In this document: piece by piece, positions 17,928-27,613 of the stretch | Layout: every line of letters starts with the position of its first letter | How positions within the stretch are numbered: position 1 is the stretch's first letter | Assembly (NCBI RefSeq): GCF_039543825.1 | Contig: NZ_BAABKM010000004.1 | Coordinates: 1-64,000, forward strand | Direction of reading: 5' to 3' | DNA from: Nocardioides conyzicola | GTDB taxonomy: Bacteria; Actinomycetota; Actinomycetes; Propionibacteriales; Nocardioidaceae | DNA length: 64,000 bases | Program-made: the position numbers and the translations under genes | The notes under the pieces: model-generated | The model's database searches: none | The model's input: only the letters and a program-made list of their open reading frames with translations | Told to the model about the DNA's origin: nothing

Positions 17928-18647
17928 GTGAGCACCTCCGACGTCGTGTCCTCGATCTGGGCGGACGTCAGCGGCACGCAGCAGCCGCTGGGGGACAGGG
18001 GAGTGGTGCTGACCGCGGCGGTCGCCGTGCTGCTCGTGGCCGTGCCGGCCGGGTGGGGCATCAGCCGGCACGTCGTGACGATCGCGCACGAGGGCGCGCA
18101 CGGGGTCGCGGCGCTGCTCACGGGCCGCTCGCTCCAGGGCATCCGGCTGCACTCCGACACGTCCGGCCTCACCGTCTCCCGCGGCCGACCGAGCGGACCG
18201 GGCATGGTCGCGACCGCGTTCGCCGGGTACATCGGACCGGCCCTGCTGGGCCTCGGCGCGGCGTACCTCCTCGGGCGGCAGCACGCGCTCGCCGTGTTGT
18301 GGCTGGCGGTCCTGCTGCTGGCGCTGCTGCTCCTGCAGATCCGCAACTTCTTCGGCCTGTACGTCGTGGCCCTGGCCGGTGTCGCGGTCGCCGCGGTGAG
18401 CTGGTGGGGGACCGGGCAGGTGCAGACGGTCGCGGCGTACGTCGGCACCTGGTTCCTGCTGGTCGCCGCGCCCCGTCCGGTGCTCGAGCTCCAGCAGCTG
18501 CGTCGACGCGGTCGGGCGCGGACGTCCGACGCCGACGTGCTGGCCCGCCTGACGCGCGTGCCGGGGCTGGTCTGGGTCGCCGTCTTCCTCGCCGCCACCC
18601 TCGGCTGCCTGGTCGTCGGCGGACGGTGGTTGTGGCTCGCGGCGTAG
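17928..18647 (+). CDS. M50-type integral membrane metallopeptidase
   Basis: 239 aa from GTG 17928. The metalloprotease motif HEGAH (HExxH) lies in the first half, just after TM1 (VVTIAHEGAHGVAALLTGR), followed by four or more hydrophobic helices. This is the actinobacterial M50B-like family, related to site-2 intramembrane proteases but lacking a PDZ domain. The usual second motif NPxxDG is not obvious; RPVLELQQL occupies a comparable position. It may cleave membrane substrates or be a non-proteolytic relative. The LLM gene follows 10 bp downstream. Confidence 0.78.
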   Translation: MSTSDVVSSIWADVSGTQQPLGDRGVVLTAAVAVLLVAVPAGWGISRHVVTIAHEGAHGVAALLTGRSLQGIRLHSDTSGLTVSRGRPSGPGMVATAFAGYIGPALLGLGAAYLLGRQHALAVLWLAVLLLALLLLQIRNFFGLYVVALAGVAVAAVSWWGTGQVQTVAAYVGTWFLLVAAPRPVLELQQLRRRGRARTSDADVLARLTRVPGLVWVAVFLAATLGCLVVGGRWLWLAA

Positions 18648-18657
18648 TGTCGAAATC

Positions 18658-19530
18658 GTGCGCATCGGAATCCACTACGCCAACTTCACCCACCCCGACT
18701 GGCAGACCAGCCTCGCCGACCGGCTGACGGAGACCGCGCGGGTCGCCGACCAGGGTGGCGCCTCGCTGTTCACCGTCATGGACCACTGGTTCCAGATGGA
18801 GAACCTCGGTGGACCGGCCGAGCCGATGCTCGAGGGCTACACGACCCTCGGCTACCTCGCCGCGGTGACGGAGAACGTGCGGCTGAGCCTGCTGGTGACC
18901 GGCACGACGTACCGCTACCCCGGTCTGCTCGCCAAGATCGTCACGACCCTCGACGTGCTGTCGCAGGGCCGGGCGACCCTCGGCATCGGCGCCGCGTGGT
19001 ACGACCGCGAGCACGAGGGCCTGGGCGTGGTCTTCCCGTCCACGAGCGACCGCTTCGAGTGGCTGGAGGAGGCGCTGCAGATCTGTCAGCAGATGTGGAG
19101 CGACAACGACGGGCCGTACGAGGGGAAGCACTTCCAGCTCGCCGAGACGGTCTGCGTGCCGCCGCCGGTGCAGCAGCCGCACCCGCCGATCCTGATCGGC
19201 GGCAGCGGCGAGAAGAAGACGCTGCGCCTGGTGGCCCAGTACGCCGACGCCTGCAACCTCTTCGGCGAGAGCCCGGACGTCGTCCGCCACAAGCTCGAGG
19301 TGCTCCGTGGGCACTGCGACGCGCTCGGCCGCGACTACGACGCGATCGAGAAGACGATGATCACGATGGGCACCGACCCGGTGGCCGAGACCGACGCCTT
19401 CCTGTCGTCGATGGAGGAGTACGCCGCGCTCGGCATCTCCCTCGTCACGCTGGTGCCGCCGACGGACGACCCGGTCGGGTGGACCACTTCGGTCTGCGCG
19501 GACGTGGTGCCGCGGCTCGCGACGATCTAG
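18658..19530 (+). CDS. F420-dependent LLM-class oxidoreductase
   Basis: 290 aa, GTG start 10 bp after the M50 gene. Luciferase-like TIM barrel: an N-terminal MRIGIHYANFTHPDW strand, TVMDHWFQM, LGIGAAWYDREHEGLG and HPPILIGGSGEKKTLRL, all typical of the F420-dependent subgroup of bacterial LLM oxidoreductases. It uses F420 rather than FMN by family inference, supporting an actinobacterial host that makes F420. Substrate unknown. It is convergent with, and overlaps by 4 nt, the VOC gene. Confidence 0.88.
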   Translation: MRIGIHYANFTHPDWQTSLADRLTETARVADQGGASLFTVMDHWFQMENLGGPAEPMLEGYTTLGYLAAVTENVRLSLLVTGTTYRYPGLLAKIVTTLDVLSQGRATLGIGAAWYDREHEGLGVVFPSTSDRFEWLEEALQICQQMWSDNDGPYEGKHFQLAETVCVPPPVQQPHPPILIGGSGEKKTLRLVAQYADACNLFGESPDVVRHKLEVLRGHCDALGRDYDAIEKTMITMGTDPVAETDAFLSSMEEYAALGISLVTLVPPTDDPVGWTTSVCADVVPRLATI

Positions 19531-20024
19531 AGGACCACGGTCCCGTACATCTCGCCCAGCGGGTCCGAGATCAGCTCCAGGCGCGCGCCGTCGGGGTCGC
19601 GGAAGTAGATCGAGCTGCCGGACTCGGCGACGTACTCCACGCCGGCGGCGTCGAGCTTGTCCTTGAGGTGCTGCCAGCGCTCGGGCTCCACGGAGATGCA
19701 GACGTGGTGCAGGCCGCCGAGCACCTCGGCGTACGGCCCGACGTCGAGTCCGGGGAAGTCGAAGAACGCGAGCAGGTTGTCGTTGCCGATGTCGAAGAAG
19801 AAGTGGTTGGAGCCGGGATAGTCGCGGTTCTCGAAGATCTCCGTCAGCGGGAACTCGAGCAGTTCCTGGTAGAACCGCACGGTGCGCTCCACGTCGGCGC
19901 AGACGATCGCGAAGTGGTGCAGCCCGCGGGCCGAGGACGCCGGCCGGCTCTCCTCGGGCGCGAGGTACGTCGTACGGATCCGTTCGCGCTCGGCGTTGAT
20001 GCGGTCCAGGTCGACGTCAGCCAT
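19527..20024 (-). CDS. VOC family (glyoxalase/dioxygenase-like) protein
   Basis: 165 aa. A short N-terminal helix (MADVDLDRINAERERIR) precedes a vicinal-oxygen-chelate fold: GLHHFAIVCADVERTVRFYQ, HHVCISVEPERWQHL and IYFRDPDGARLELI give candidate metal ligands His, His and Glu. The fold could be a dioxygenase, a glyoxalase-like isomerase or a binding protein. It stands alone on the minus strand between the LLM gene and signal peptidase I, with about 22 bp to lepB, so it may be co-transcribed as the distal gene of lepB. Confidence 0.82.
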   Translation of the reverse strand: MADVDLDRINAERERIRTTYLAPEESRPASSARGLHHFAIVCADVERTVRFYQELLEFPLTEIFENRDYPGSNHFFFDIGNDNLLAFFDFPGLDVGPYAEVLGGLHHVCISVEPERWQHLKDKLDAAGVEYVAESGSSIYFRDPDGARLELISDPLGEMYGTVVL

Positions 20025-20046
20025 GGGCAGGACGGTACTCCCAGAT

Positions 20047-20820
20047 TCAACCTCCGTCGGGTACGTCGGCGAAGGTGGCCGGGCGGTGCAGCCAGCCGGC
20101 GTGCCCGCGCGGCCACATGACGGCCGCCACCCGGCCGACCACCAGGTCCTCGTCGACGAACTCGTCGCCGGGCACGCAGGCCGTGTCGTCGGGGGAGCAC
20201 AGGTGGTAGCTCGAGTCGGCCGAGTGGTAGCGGTTGTCGCCCATCACGAAGATGTTGCCGTCCGGCACCGGGCCGGCCGTCCAGTCGCAGTCGCCCGGAC
20301 CCTCAGGGCCCCGGCAGGGTGAGGTCGTCGGCTGGTTGACGTAGTCGTCCTCGTCCAGCGGCTGCCCGTTGACGCTGATCCGGCCCTCGGAGTCGCAGCA
20401 GACGATGGTGTCGCCGGCGACGCCGATAACGCGCTTCACCAGGTGACCACCGGCGGGGTAGAGGCCGATCTTGGACAGGCCGGTCGTGACCGGCCCGGGT
20501 GGGCCGGCCTCCTCGGCGGGGAGCCAGTCACCCGGGTCCTCGAACACCACCACGTCGCCGCGCTGGGGAGTGCCGTCGAACCAGTACGACGGCTTCTCGA
20601 CCATGATGCGGTCGTTCTTGACCAGTCCCGGAACCATCGACGGTGACGGGATGTAGAAGGCCTGCACGAAGAACGTCTTCAGCAGGACCGCCACGACGAT
20701 CGCGATCACGACGAGCAACAGCGTCTCCTGCCACAGCGGCCGGTGCTTCTTCGCCGGCTTCTTCGCCGGCTTGCTCGCCGGTGGCCTCTCCGCCGTGGTC
20801 TCGTCTCCCGAGGTCGTCAC
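20047..20820 (-). CDS. lepB: Signal peptidase I
   Basis: 257 aa from GTG 20820 (an ATG at 20850 gives ten more residues). A lysine/proline-rich cytoplasmic head is followed by one membrane anchor (about residues 32-52) and the catalytic domain facing outward. Nucleophile Ser61 is in IPSPSMVP and general base Lys129 in LVKRVIG; FVMGDNRYHSADSS is the conserved box E. It removes signal peptides from Sec and Tat substrates such as the S55 protein and the lipid-free exported proteins here. An insertion with several Cys (CRGPEGPGDCDW, LCSPDDTAC) lies before the C-terminus. Confidence 0.94.
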   Translation of the reverse strand: MTTSGDETTAERPPASKPAKKPAKKHRPLWQETLLLVVIAIVVAVLLKTFFVQAFYIPSPSMVPGLVKNDRIMVEKPSYWFDGTPQRGDVVVFEDPGDWLPAEEAGPPGPVTTGLSKIGLYPAGGHLVKRVIGVAGDTIVCCDSEGRISVNGQPLDEDDYVNQPTTSPCRGPEGPGDCDWTAGPVPDGNIFVMGDNRYHSADSSYHLCSPDDTACVPGDEFVDEDLVVGRVAAVMWPRGHAGWLHRPATFADVPDGG

Positions 20821-20859
20821 AGGCGCGAGCCTAGGCTGCGCTCCGGGCACACGCCGCTA

Positions 20860-20893
20860 TGTACCCTTGCGGTTACGTACCATGATGGGTACA
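20860..20893. promoter_or_regulatory. Candidate ArsR operator: nested GTACC/GGTAC inverted repeats
   Basis: Outer arms TGTACCC (20860-20866) and GGGTACA (20887-20893) form a perfect 7-bp inverted repeat. An inner repeat, GTACC (20877-20881) and GGTAC (20888-20892), uses the same right arm. The element ends 8 nt before the ArsR ATG, a typical autoregulation site for an ArsR/SmtB-like repressor. There is no SD before that ATG, so the transcript may be leaderless. Confidence 0.55.
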
Positions 20894-20901
20894 TTTGCCT
20901 G

Positions 20902-21219
20902 ATGGACGCGGTGCTGCAGGCCCTGGCCGATCCCAGCCGGCGCACGGTGCTGGAGATCCTGCGTGACCACCCGGCCACGGCCGGAGAGCTGGCCGACGCG
21001 CTCCCGATCGCCCGCCCCGGCGTGTCCCGGCACCTGCGGGTCCTGCGGGAGGCGGGGCTGGTCGACGTCGAGCAGGACGCGCAACGCCGGATCTACCGCC
21101 TCCGGCCGGAGGCGCTGGTCGAGGTCGACGACTGGCTGGGGGAGTACCGCGCGCTCTGGGAGCACCGGCTCGACGCCCTGCACACCGAGATCGCACGAGG
21201 GAAGAGGACGAGGACATGA
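20902..21219 (+). CDS. ArsR-family winged-helix transcriptional regulator
   Basis: 105 aa. MDAVLQALADPSRRTVLEIL is the canonical ArsR start, followed by the HTH ATAGELADALPIARPGVSRHLRVLREAGLV and a wing YRLRPEALVEVDDWL. There are no metal-binding cysteines (no CxC), so it is of the non-metal type usually found with SRPBCC (AHSA1) partners. It is the first gene of an operon: the SRPBCC gene overlaps by 4 nt (ATGA) and a VOC gene follows with 1-nt overlap. Likely autorepressor through the adjacent palindrome. Confidence 0.9.
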   Translation: MDAVLQALADPSRRTVLEILRDHPATAGELADALPIARPGVSRHLRVLREAGLVDVEQDAQRRIYRLRPEALVEVDDWLGEYRALWEHRLDALHTEIARGKRTRT

Positions 21220-21701
21220 GGATCATCGGGACCATGCGGGCGCTCGACGCGACCACGGGGGCGGTGCGCGTCGAGGACGTCTACGCCACCGACATCGACG
21301 ACCTGTGGCAGGCGTGCACGACACCGGAGCGGCTCGCCCGCTGGATCGCCGAGGTCTCCGGCGACCTCCGGCTGGGCGGCACCATCCACGCCAGCTTCGT
21401 GAGCACGTGGACGGGCGCCGGGCGGATCGAGGTGTGCGAGCCGCCGTACCACCTGCTGCTCACCATGGAGCCCGGGACCGAGGACGAGGCGCAGATCGAG
21501 GCGTGGCTCGCCGAGGAGGGCGCCGGGACGAGGCTCGTCGTGGAGGAGCGCGGCCTGCCGCTCGACCGTCTGTACTTCCACGGCGCCGGGTGGCAGGCGC
21601 ACCTCGAGGACCTCGACCGCATGCTGGCTGGTGACGTGTCTGCCTGGCGCGAGCGCTGGGACGAGCTCACGCCGTCCTACCGCGAGATGGCGGTCGACTG
21701 A
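21216..21701 (+). CDS. SRPBCC/AHSA1 domain protein
   Basis: 161 aa. START/Bet v1-like (activator of Hsp90 ATPase homology) fold: RVEDVYATDIDDLWQACTTPERLARWI, LRLGGTIHASFVS, and the C-terminal helix GWQAHLEDLDRML are hallmark segments. Such proteins bind small hydrophobic ligands and are regularly encoded directly after an ArsR regulator. Ligand unknown. Its ATG overlaps the arsR stop (ATGA) and its stop overlaps the VOC start (TGATG). Confidence 0.88.
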   Translation: MRIIGTMRALDATTGAVRVEDVYATDIDDLWQACTTPERLARWIAEVSGDLRLGGTIHASFVSTWTGAGRIEVCEPPYHLLLTMEPGTEDEAQIEAWLAEEGAGTRLVVEERGLPLDRLYFHGAGWQAHLEDLDRMLAGDVSAWRERWDELTPSYREMAVD

Positions 21702-22099
21702 TGTCGGACCGCATCGCCCTGAGTGGGGTGACCGTCAACGCGCCCGACGCGCTGGTCCTGGCGCGGTTCTACGCCGAGCTGACCGACGGGGTCGCCCGAG
21801 GCGGTTCGCACTGGGCGACCGTGACGGGTCCTCACGGATCCCTGGCGTTCCAGCAGGTCGCCGACTTCCGCCCGCCGGTCTGGCCCGACGGCGACGTCCC
21901 GATGCAGCTGCACCTCGACTTCCTCGTCGACGACCTGGACGCCACCGGCGCCCGCGCGGTCGCTGCCGGCGCGACCCTGCTCGAGTTCCAGCCGAACTCT
22001 GACCACTGCTTCGTGTACACCGACCCGGTCGGTCACCCGTTCTGCCTGTCGACCTGGGGTCTGCCGACGCTCTCCGAGGACGTCGCGGAGGAGGAGTAG
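21701..22099 (+). CDS. VOC family protein
   Basis: 132 aa, third gene of the ArsR operon, with 1-nt overlap. VOC fold with the segments VTVNAPDALVLARFYAELT, MQLHLDFLVDDLDATGARAVAAGA and CFVYTDPVGHPFCLSTW. This is the common bleomycin-resistance-like/glyoxalase subfamily often paired with SRPBCC proteins. Function is probably ligand binding or small-molecule modification; the substrate is unknown. It ends 168 bp before the convergent UvrA-like gene. Confidence 0.83.
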   Translation: MSDRIALSGVTVNAPDALVLARFYAELTDGVARGGSHWATVTGPHGSLAFQQVADFRPPVWPDGDVPMQLHLDFLVDDLDATGARAVAAGATLLEFQPNSDHCFVYTDPVGHPFCLSTWGLPTLSEDVAEEE

Positions 22100-22123
22100 C
22101 AGGGGCCTCGTTTCCGTATTACT

Positions 22124-22136
22124 TGACATAATGTCA
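22124..22136. promoter_or_regulatory. Orphan palindrome between convergent genes
   Basis: TGACATAATGTCA is a perfect inverted repeat (6-bp arms, 1-nt centre) in a locally AT-rich stretch that stands out from the background. It looks like an operator, but it lies between two convergent genes with no gene start nearby. It may be a relic of a lost gene or a protein-binding site. It is too short for a terminator. Confidence 0.35.
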
Positions 22137-22266
22137 GTTATCGGCGATGCATTCACGCTCAGGAAACCCCTTCCGGCCAGAACTACACCGGTGTCGGGGC
22201 TACCGAGCGGGCGGTACCACCGCCAGTCCGGTGCCGAACGCGCACGCGACCCCGGCGGGCGTCGCC

Positions 22267-24612
<2,346 letters not shown>

Positions 24613-24628
24613 GCGGTGAGGCGCTCCT

Positions 24629-24865
24629 TCAGTCGTCGGGCAGCGCGGCGAACGCCTTCTTGGTGTCCTTGTACCAGCCCATGCCCTTGATCGGGTGCTT
24701 CCAGCGGCCACGCATGTCGTCGTTGGCGGGCACGTGGGCCTCGTCGCCCGCCGCGACCATGTCCTTGAGGTGCTGGTCCTGCTGGTTGATCACGTCGTCG
24801 GCCTTCTCGCCCTGGAAGGCCTGGTCGCAGGGACCGCCCATCTGCCGGCACGTCATCGTCTTCAT
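24629..24865 (-). CDS. Small conserved protein, DUF1059-like N-terminus
   Basis: 78 aa. Begins MKTMTCRQMGGPCDQAFQG, similar to the start of DUF1059 proteins, with two Cys, then a hydrophilic helix and a basic C-terminal WKHPIKGMGWYKDTKKAF segment. No known catalytic motif. It is tightly packed: 1 nt after the VOC stop and 16 nt before the UvrA-like start, so it is certainly in the same transcript. Function unknown; possibly related to the toxicant-protection role suggested by the operon. Confidence 0.7.
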   Translation of the reverse strand: MKTMTCRQMGGPCDQAFQGEKADDVINQQDQHLKDMVAAGDEAHVPANDDMRGRWKHPIKGMGWYKDTKKAFAALPDD

Positions 24866-24866
24866 C

Positions 24867-25277
24867 TCAGGCCACCGCCCGGATCCGCACCATGTTGCCC
24901 GCGGGGTCGCGGAACGCGCAGTCGCGCAGGCCGTACGGCTGGTCGATCGGCTCCTGCACCACCTCCGCGCCGCTCGCCTGGACGGCGTCGAACGTGGCGT
25001 CGAGGTCGTCGCTGGCCAGGAGGATCCAGCCGTAGGTGCCCTTGGCCATCATGTCTGTGATCATCTGACGCTCGGCGTCGGTGATGCCCGGGTCGACCGC
25101 CGGCGGCCCGAGCAGGATCGACGTACCGGGCTGGTCGACGGGCCCGACGGTGATCCAGCGCATCGTGCCGCTGCCGACGTCGGTGCGGACCTCGAAGCCG
25201 AGCACGTCGCGGTAGAACGCGACCGAGGCATCGGGGTCCTCGTGCGGGAGGACGGTGGTGTGGATGGTGAGGTTCAT
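24867..25277 (-). CDS. VOC family protein (glyoxalase-like)
   Basis: 136 aa from ATG 25277. Two beta-alpha-beta-beta-beta modules: MNLTIHTTVLPHEDPDASVAFYRDVLGFEV and GWILLASDDLDATFDAVQASGAEVVQEP, then the C-terminal DCAFRDPAGNMVRIRAV with the usual Glu ligand replaced by Arg. This is the subfamily often found after an AraC or ArsR regulator. Likely binds a small molecule; substrate unknown. It starts 5 nt after the AraC gene stop. Confidence 0.85.
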   Translation of the reverse strand: MNLTIHTTVLPHEDPDASVAFYRDVLGFEVRTDVGSGTMRWITVGPVDQPGTSILLGPPAVDPGITDAERQMITDMMAKGTYGWILLASDDLDATFDAVQASGAEVVQEPIDQPYGLRDCAFRDPAGNMVRIRAVA

Positions 25278-25282
25278 GACCG

Positions 25283-25738
25283 TCACGCTAGGTGCGGGTC
25301 GCGGGCGGGCGCTTCTCCATTCCTGATCGATGTGGCACGCACCGGCCTGCTCACCGCCTTGACCACGCACGACGGCACGCCCTGCATCTCGCCGGCGGCC
25401 TGGCGGTAGGTGCTCGGCGACATCCCGACCAGCTCGGAGAAGCGGGTGCTGAACGTGCCGAGCGACTGGCAGCCGACCTCGAAGCAGACCTCTGTGACGC
25501 TGAGGTCGCCGCGCCGCAGCAGCGCCATCGCTCGCTCGATCCGGCGGGTCATCAGGTAGGAGTACGGCGACTCGCCGTACGCCCGCTTGAACTCCCGGCT
25601 CAGGTGCCCCGCGGACATGTGCACGCCCCGGGCCAGCGACTCGACGTCCAACGGCTGCGCGTACTCGCGATCCATCCGGTCGCGCACCCGGCGCAGGAGG
25701 GTCAGGTCGCGCAGGCGCTGCTCGTCCGGGCTGCTCAC
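25283..25738 (-). CDS. AraC-family regulator, DNA-binding domain only
   Basis: 151 aa from GTG 25738. Both HTH motifs of the AraC domain are present: LDVESLARGVHMSAGHLSREFKRAYGESPY and LSVTEVCFEVGCQSLGTFSTRFSELVGMSPSTYR. The N-terminal ligand domain normally found in AraC proteins is missing. The remaining 40 C-terminal residues are basic and unassigned. First gene of a four-gene operon (AraC, VOC, DUF1059-like, UvrA-like), so it probably regulates it; the signal may be sensed by another protein. Confidence 0.87.
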   Translation of the reverse strand: MSSPDEQRLRDLTLLRRVRDRMDREYAQPLDVESLARGVHMSAGHLSREFKRAYGESPYSYLMTRRIERAMALLRRGDLSVTEVCFEVGCQSLGTFSTRFSELVGMSPSTYRQAAGEMQGVPSCVVKAVSRPVRATSIRNGEAPARDPHLA

Positions 25739-25895
25739 CTTCGAAATTCTGCCACGCCGGATGGATGGCTGCGCGTGGCCCGAACGGGCTAGGCGGATAC
25801 CCCAGGTCGGGGCATTCGCGCGCAATCCGCCCCAGCCGCGGCGCCCGATGCCTACCGTCGTAGGTGCTTGGACATCCGGGGGGAAGGTAAGCGCC

Positions 25896-26042
25896 ATGTG
25901 GGACACCGTCCAGACGAACACCGTGCATCTCTCGCACGACATGCCGTGCCCGCAGTGCGGGCACGCTCCCCACTCCTACCTTGCGTGTGGCGACTCCTGC
26001 AGCTGCGTGCCGGCAACTGCTCGGAGCCGGGTCGTCGCCTGA
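25896..26042 (+). CDS. Small cysteine-rich protein, CxxC/CxC zinc-ribbon-like
   Basis: 48 aa. ATG 25896 follows a strong SD (GGGGGGAAGG). The protein carries DMPCPQCGHAPHSYLACGDSCSCVP: a CPxC knuckle followed by CGDSCSC, with two His, so five Cys and two His could bind zinc. It resembles small treble-clef/ribbon proteins of unknown role. It is divergent from the AraC-VOC-UvrA operon, sharing a 157-bp promoter region, so it may be co-regulated. Too small for family assignment, but coding is supported by the SD and codon bias. Confidence 0.65.
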   Translation: MWDTVQTNTVHLSHDMPCPQCGHAPHSYLACGDSCSCVPATARSRVVA

Positions 26043-26072
26043 GAGCGGCCTCCGTGCCCTAGGCTTTGCGGC

Positions 26073-26483
26073 ATGGCGACACCCGAGCGACGTACGGCCA
26101 CCGGCACCCCTGCAGTCTCCACCGGCGCCCCCGCGGCGGCCGGCCCGGTGCCGGTCATGGCACCGTTCGGGTGGCTGCTGATCCTGGTCTCCGGCATCGG
26201 CCTGATCCTGGCGAGCTGGCTCCTGTACGGCGCGGAGGCCAGCGGCATGTGGGCCGGCTACCGCGACGGTGTCATCGGCACGACGATCGTGCTGGTGGCG
26301 ATGGGCCTCAACACCTCGCTGCCCAAGGCGCCGCTGCTGGGCATCTGCGGGCTGGCCGGCATCCTGCTGATCCTGTTCGCGGTGTTCCTCGACAACGAGA
26401 CCGCCGTCTTCGTCAGCGAGCTGCTCGCCGGCATCGGGCTCCTGCTCGGCGCGGGCCTGTCCGTCTCCGGTCGCCGCAGCTGA
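26073..26483 (+). CDS. Small four-helix membrane protein, hypothetical
   Basis: 136 aa. An Ala/Pro/Thr-rich N-terminal tail of about 28 residues is followed by four hydrophobic helices: GWLLILVSGIGLILASWLLY, TTIVLVAMGLNTSL, LLGICGLAGILLILFAVFL and SELLAGIGLLLGAGLSV. The layout is like SPW-repeat or DUF-type small actinobacterial membrane proteins, but no family motif is certain. It ends 10 bp before the convergent alcohol dehydrogenase. Function unknown. Confidence 0.72.
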   Translation: MATPERRTATGTPAVSTGAPAAAGPVPVMAPFGWLLILVSGIGLILASWLLYGAEASGMWAGYRDGVIGTTIVLVAMGLNTSLPKAPLLGICGLAGILLILFAVFLDNETAVFVSELLAGIGLLLGAGLSVSGRRS

Positions 26484-26493
26484 CCCTGCCCCG

Positions 26494-27510
26494 CTAGGGC
26501 TGGACGAGCACCTTGATCGCTCGTCGCTCGTCCATCGCGCGGTAGCCCTCGGCGACCTCGTCGAGGGGCACCGTGAGGTCGAAGACGATGCCGGGGTCGA
26601 TCCCCCCGGCCAGGATCCGCTCGAGCAGCTCCGGGATGTACTTGCGCGTCGGCGCCATCCCGCCGGCGAGGCCGATGTTCTGGGTGAACATCCGGCGCAC
26701 CGGCAGCTCGATGCCGTGCGGAGCACCCACGAAGCCCACCGTGGAGCCGGGTCGCGCGATCTTGAACGCGGTCTGCATCGACTGGTCCGTGCCGACGCAC
26801 TCCAGCACGGCGTCCGCGCCGATGCCGTCGGTGAGCTCCATGACCGCTTCGACCCCGGCCTGGTCCCGCTCGGCCACGACGGCGGTGGCGCCGAAGGCCC
26901 GCGCGATCGCCTGCCGGGGCTCGTGACGCGACATCGCGATCACCTGCTCGGCGCCCTGGAGCGACGCCGCGAGGACCCCGAAGAGCCCGACCGCGCCGTC
27001 GCCGATCACCACGGCCGTACCCCCGGGCTGCACGCGGGCCGAGACCGCTGCGTGCCAGCCCGTCGGGAACACGTCGGCGAGCGTGAGCAGCGACGGGACC
27101 AGCGCGGGGTCGGGCATCCCGTCGGTCTTCACCAGGCTGCCCTCGGCCTGCGTGACGACGGCGTACTCGGCCTGGCCGCTCTCGGTGAACCCGAGGTTGA
27201 CGCAGCCCGCCTGGGCGCCCGCGCGACAGTGCGCGCAGGTGTTGTCGCAGTGGTCGAACGGCACGATCACGAAGTCCCCGGGCCGGAACGACGTTACGTC
27301 CGCGCCGACCTCCTCCACGACGCCGACGCACTCGTGCCCCATGGTGTCGCCGGGCGTGACCTCGTTGTCGCCGCGGTAGGGCCACAGGTCCGAGCCGCAG
27401 ATGCACCCGGCGACGATCTTCACGATCGCGTCGGTCGGGGCGGAGATCACCGGGTCGGGTACGTCAGAGACGCGGATGTCTCGGGTACCGTGGATGGTCG
27501 TTGCGCGCAT
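26494..27510 (-). CDS. Zinc-dependent alcohol dehydrogenase family protein
   Basis: 338 aa MDR. Catalytic zinc site: Cys in GCICGSDLWP, HE in GHECVGVVEEVG, and a downstream Cys/Asp. Structural zinc loop CDNTCAHCRAGAQAGC with four Cys. Rossmann motif VIGDGAVGLFGVLAA for NAD(P). Related to the glutathione-independent formaldehyde dehydrogenase/threonine dehydrogenase-like group, oxidising alcohols to aldehydes. Substrate is not defined. It is divergent from the XRE-MurA fusion with about 100 bp between starts. Confidence 0.9.
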   Translation of the reverse strand: MRATTIHGTRDIRVSDVPDPVISAPTDAIVKIVAGCICGSDLWPYRGDNEVTPGDTMGHECVGVVEEVGADVTSFRPGDFVIVPFDHCDNTCAHCRAGAQAGCVNLGFTESGQAEYAVVTQAEGSLVKTDGMPDPALVPSLLTLADVFPTGWHAAVSARVQPGGTAVVIGDGAVGLFGVLAASLQGAEQVIAMSRHEPRQAIARAFGATAVVAERDQAGVEAVMELTDGIGADAVLECVGTDQSMQTAFKIARPGSTVGFVGAPHGIELPVRRMFTQNIGLAGGMAPTRKYIPELLERILAGGIDPGIVFDLTVPLDEVAEGYRAMDERRAIKVLVQP

Positions 27511-27587
27511 GGAGCCATCCTCTCAGGACCGCCGCTCCCCCACCTCGGGGCCCGCGACACCCCGTCAGCCCGGTCAGGTTGCATTAC

Positions 27588-27599
27588 CTCATATATGAG
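27588..27599. promoter_or_regulatory. Palindrome before the XRE-MurA fusion gene
   Basis: CTCATATATGAG is a perfect 12-bp palindrome flanked on both sides by TTACC. It ends 14 nt before the ATG at 27614 and includes the most AT-rich bases in the area, so it overlaps the probable -10 region. It is a natural candidate for autoregulation by the XRE domain encoded just downstream. Confidence 0.5.
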
Positions 27600-27613
27600 T
27601 TACCGTGGTTTGC

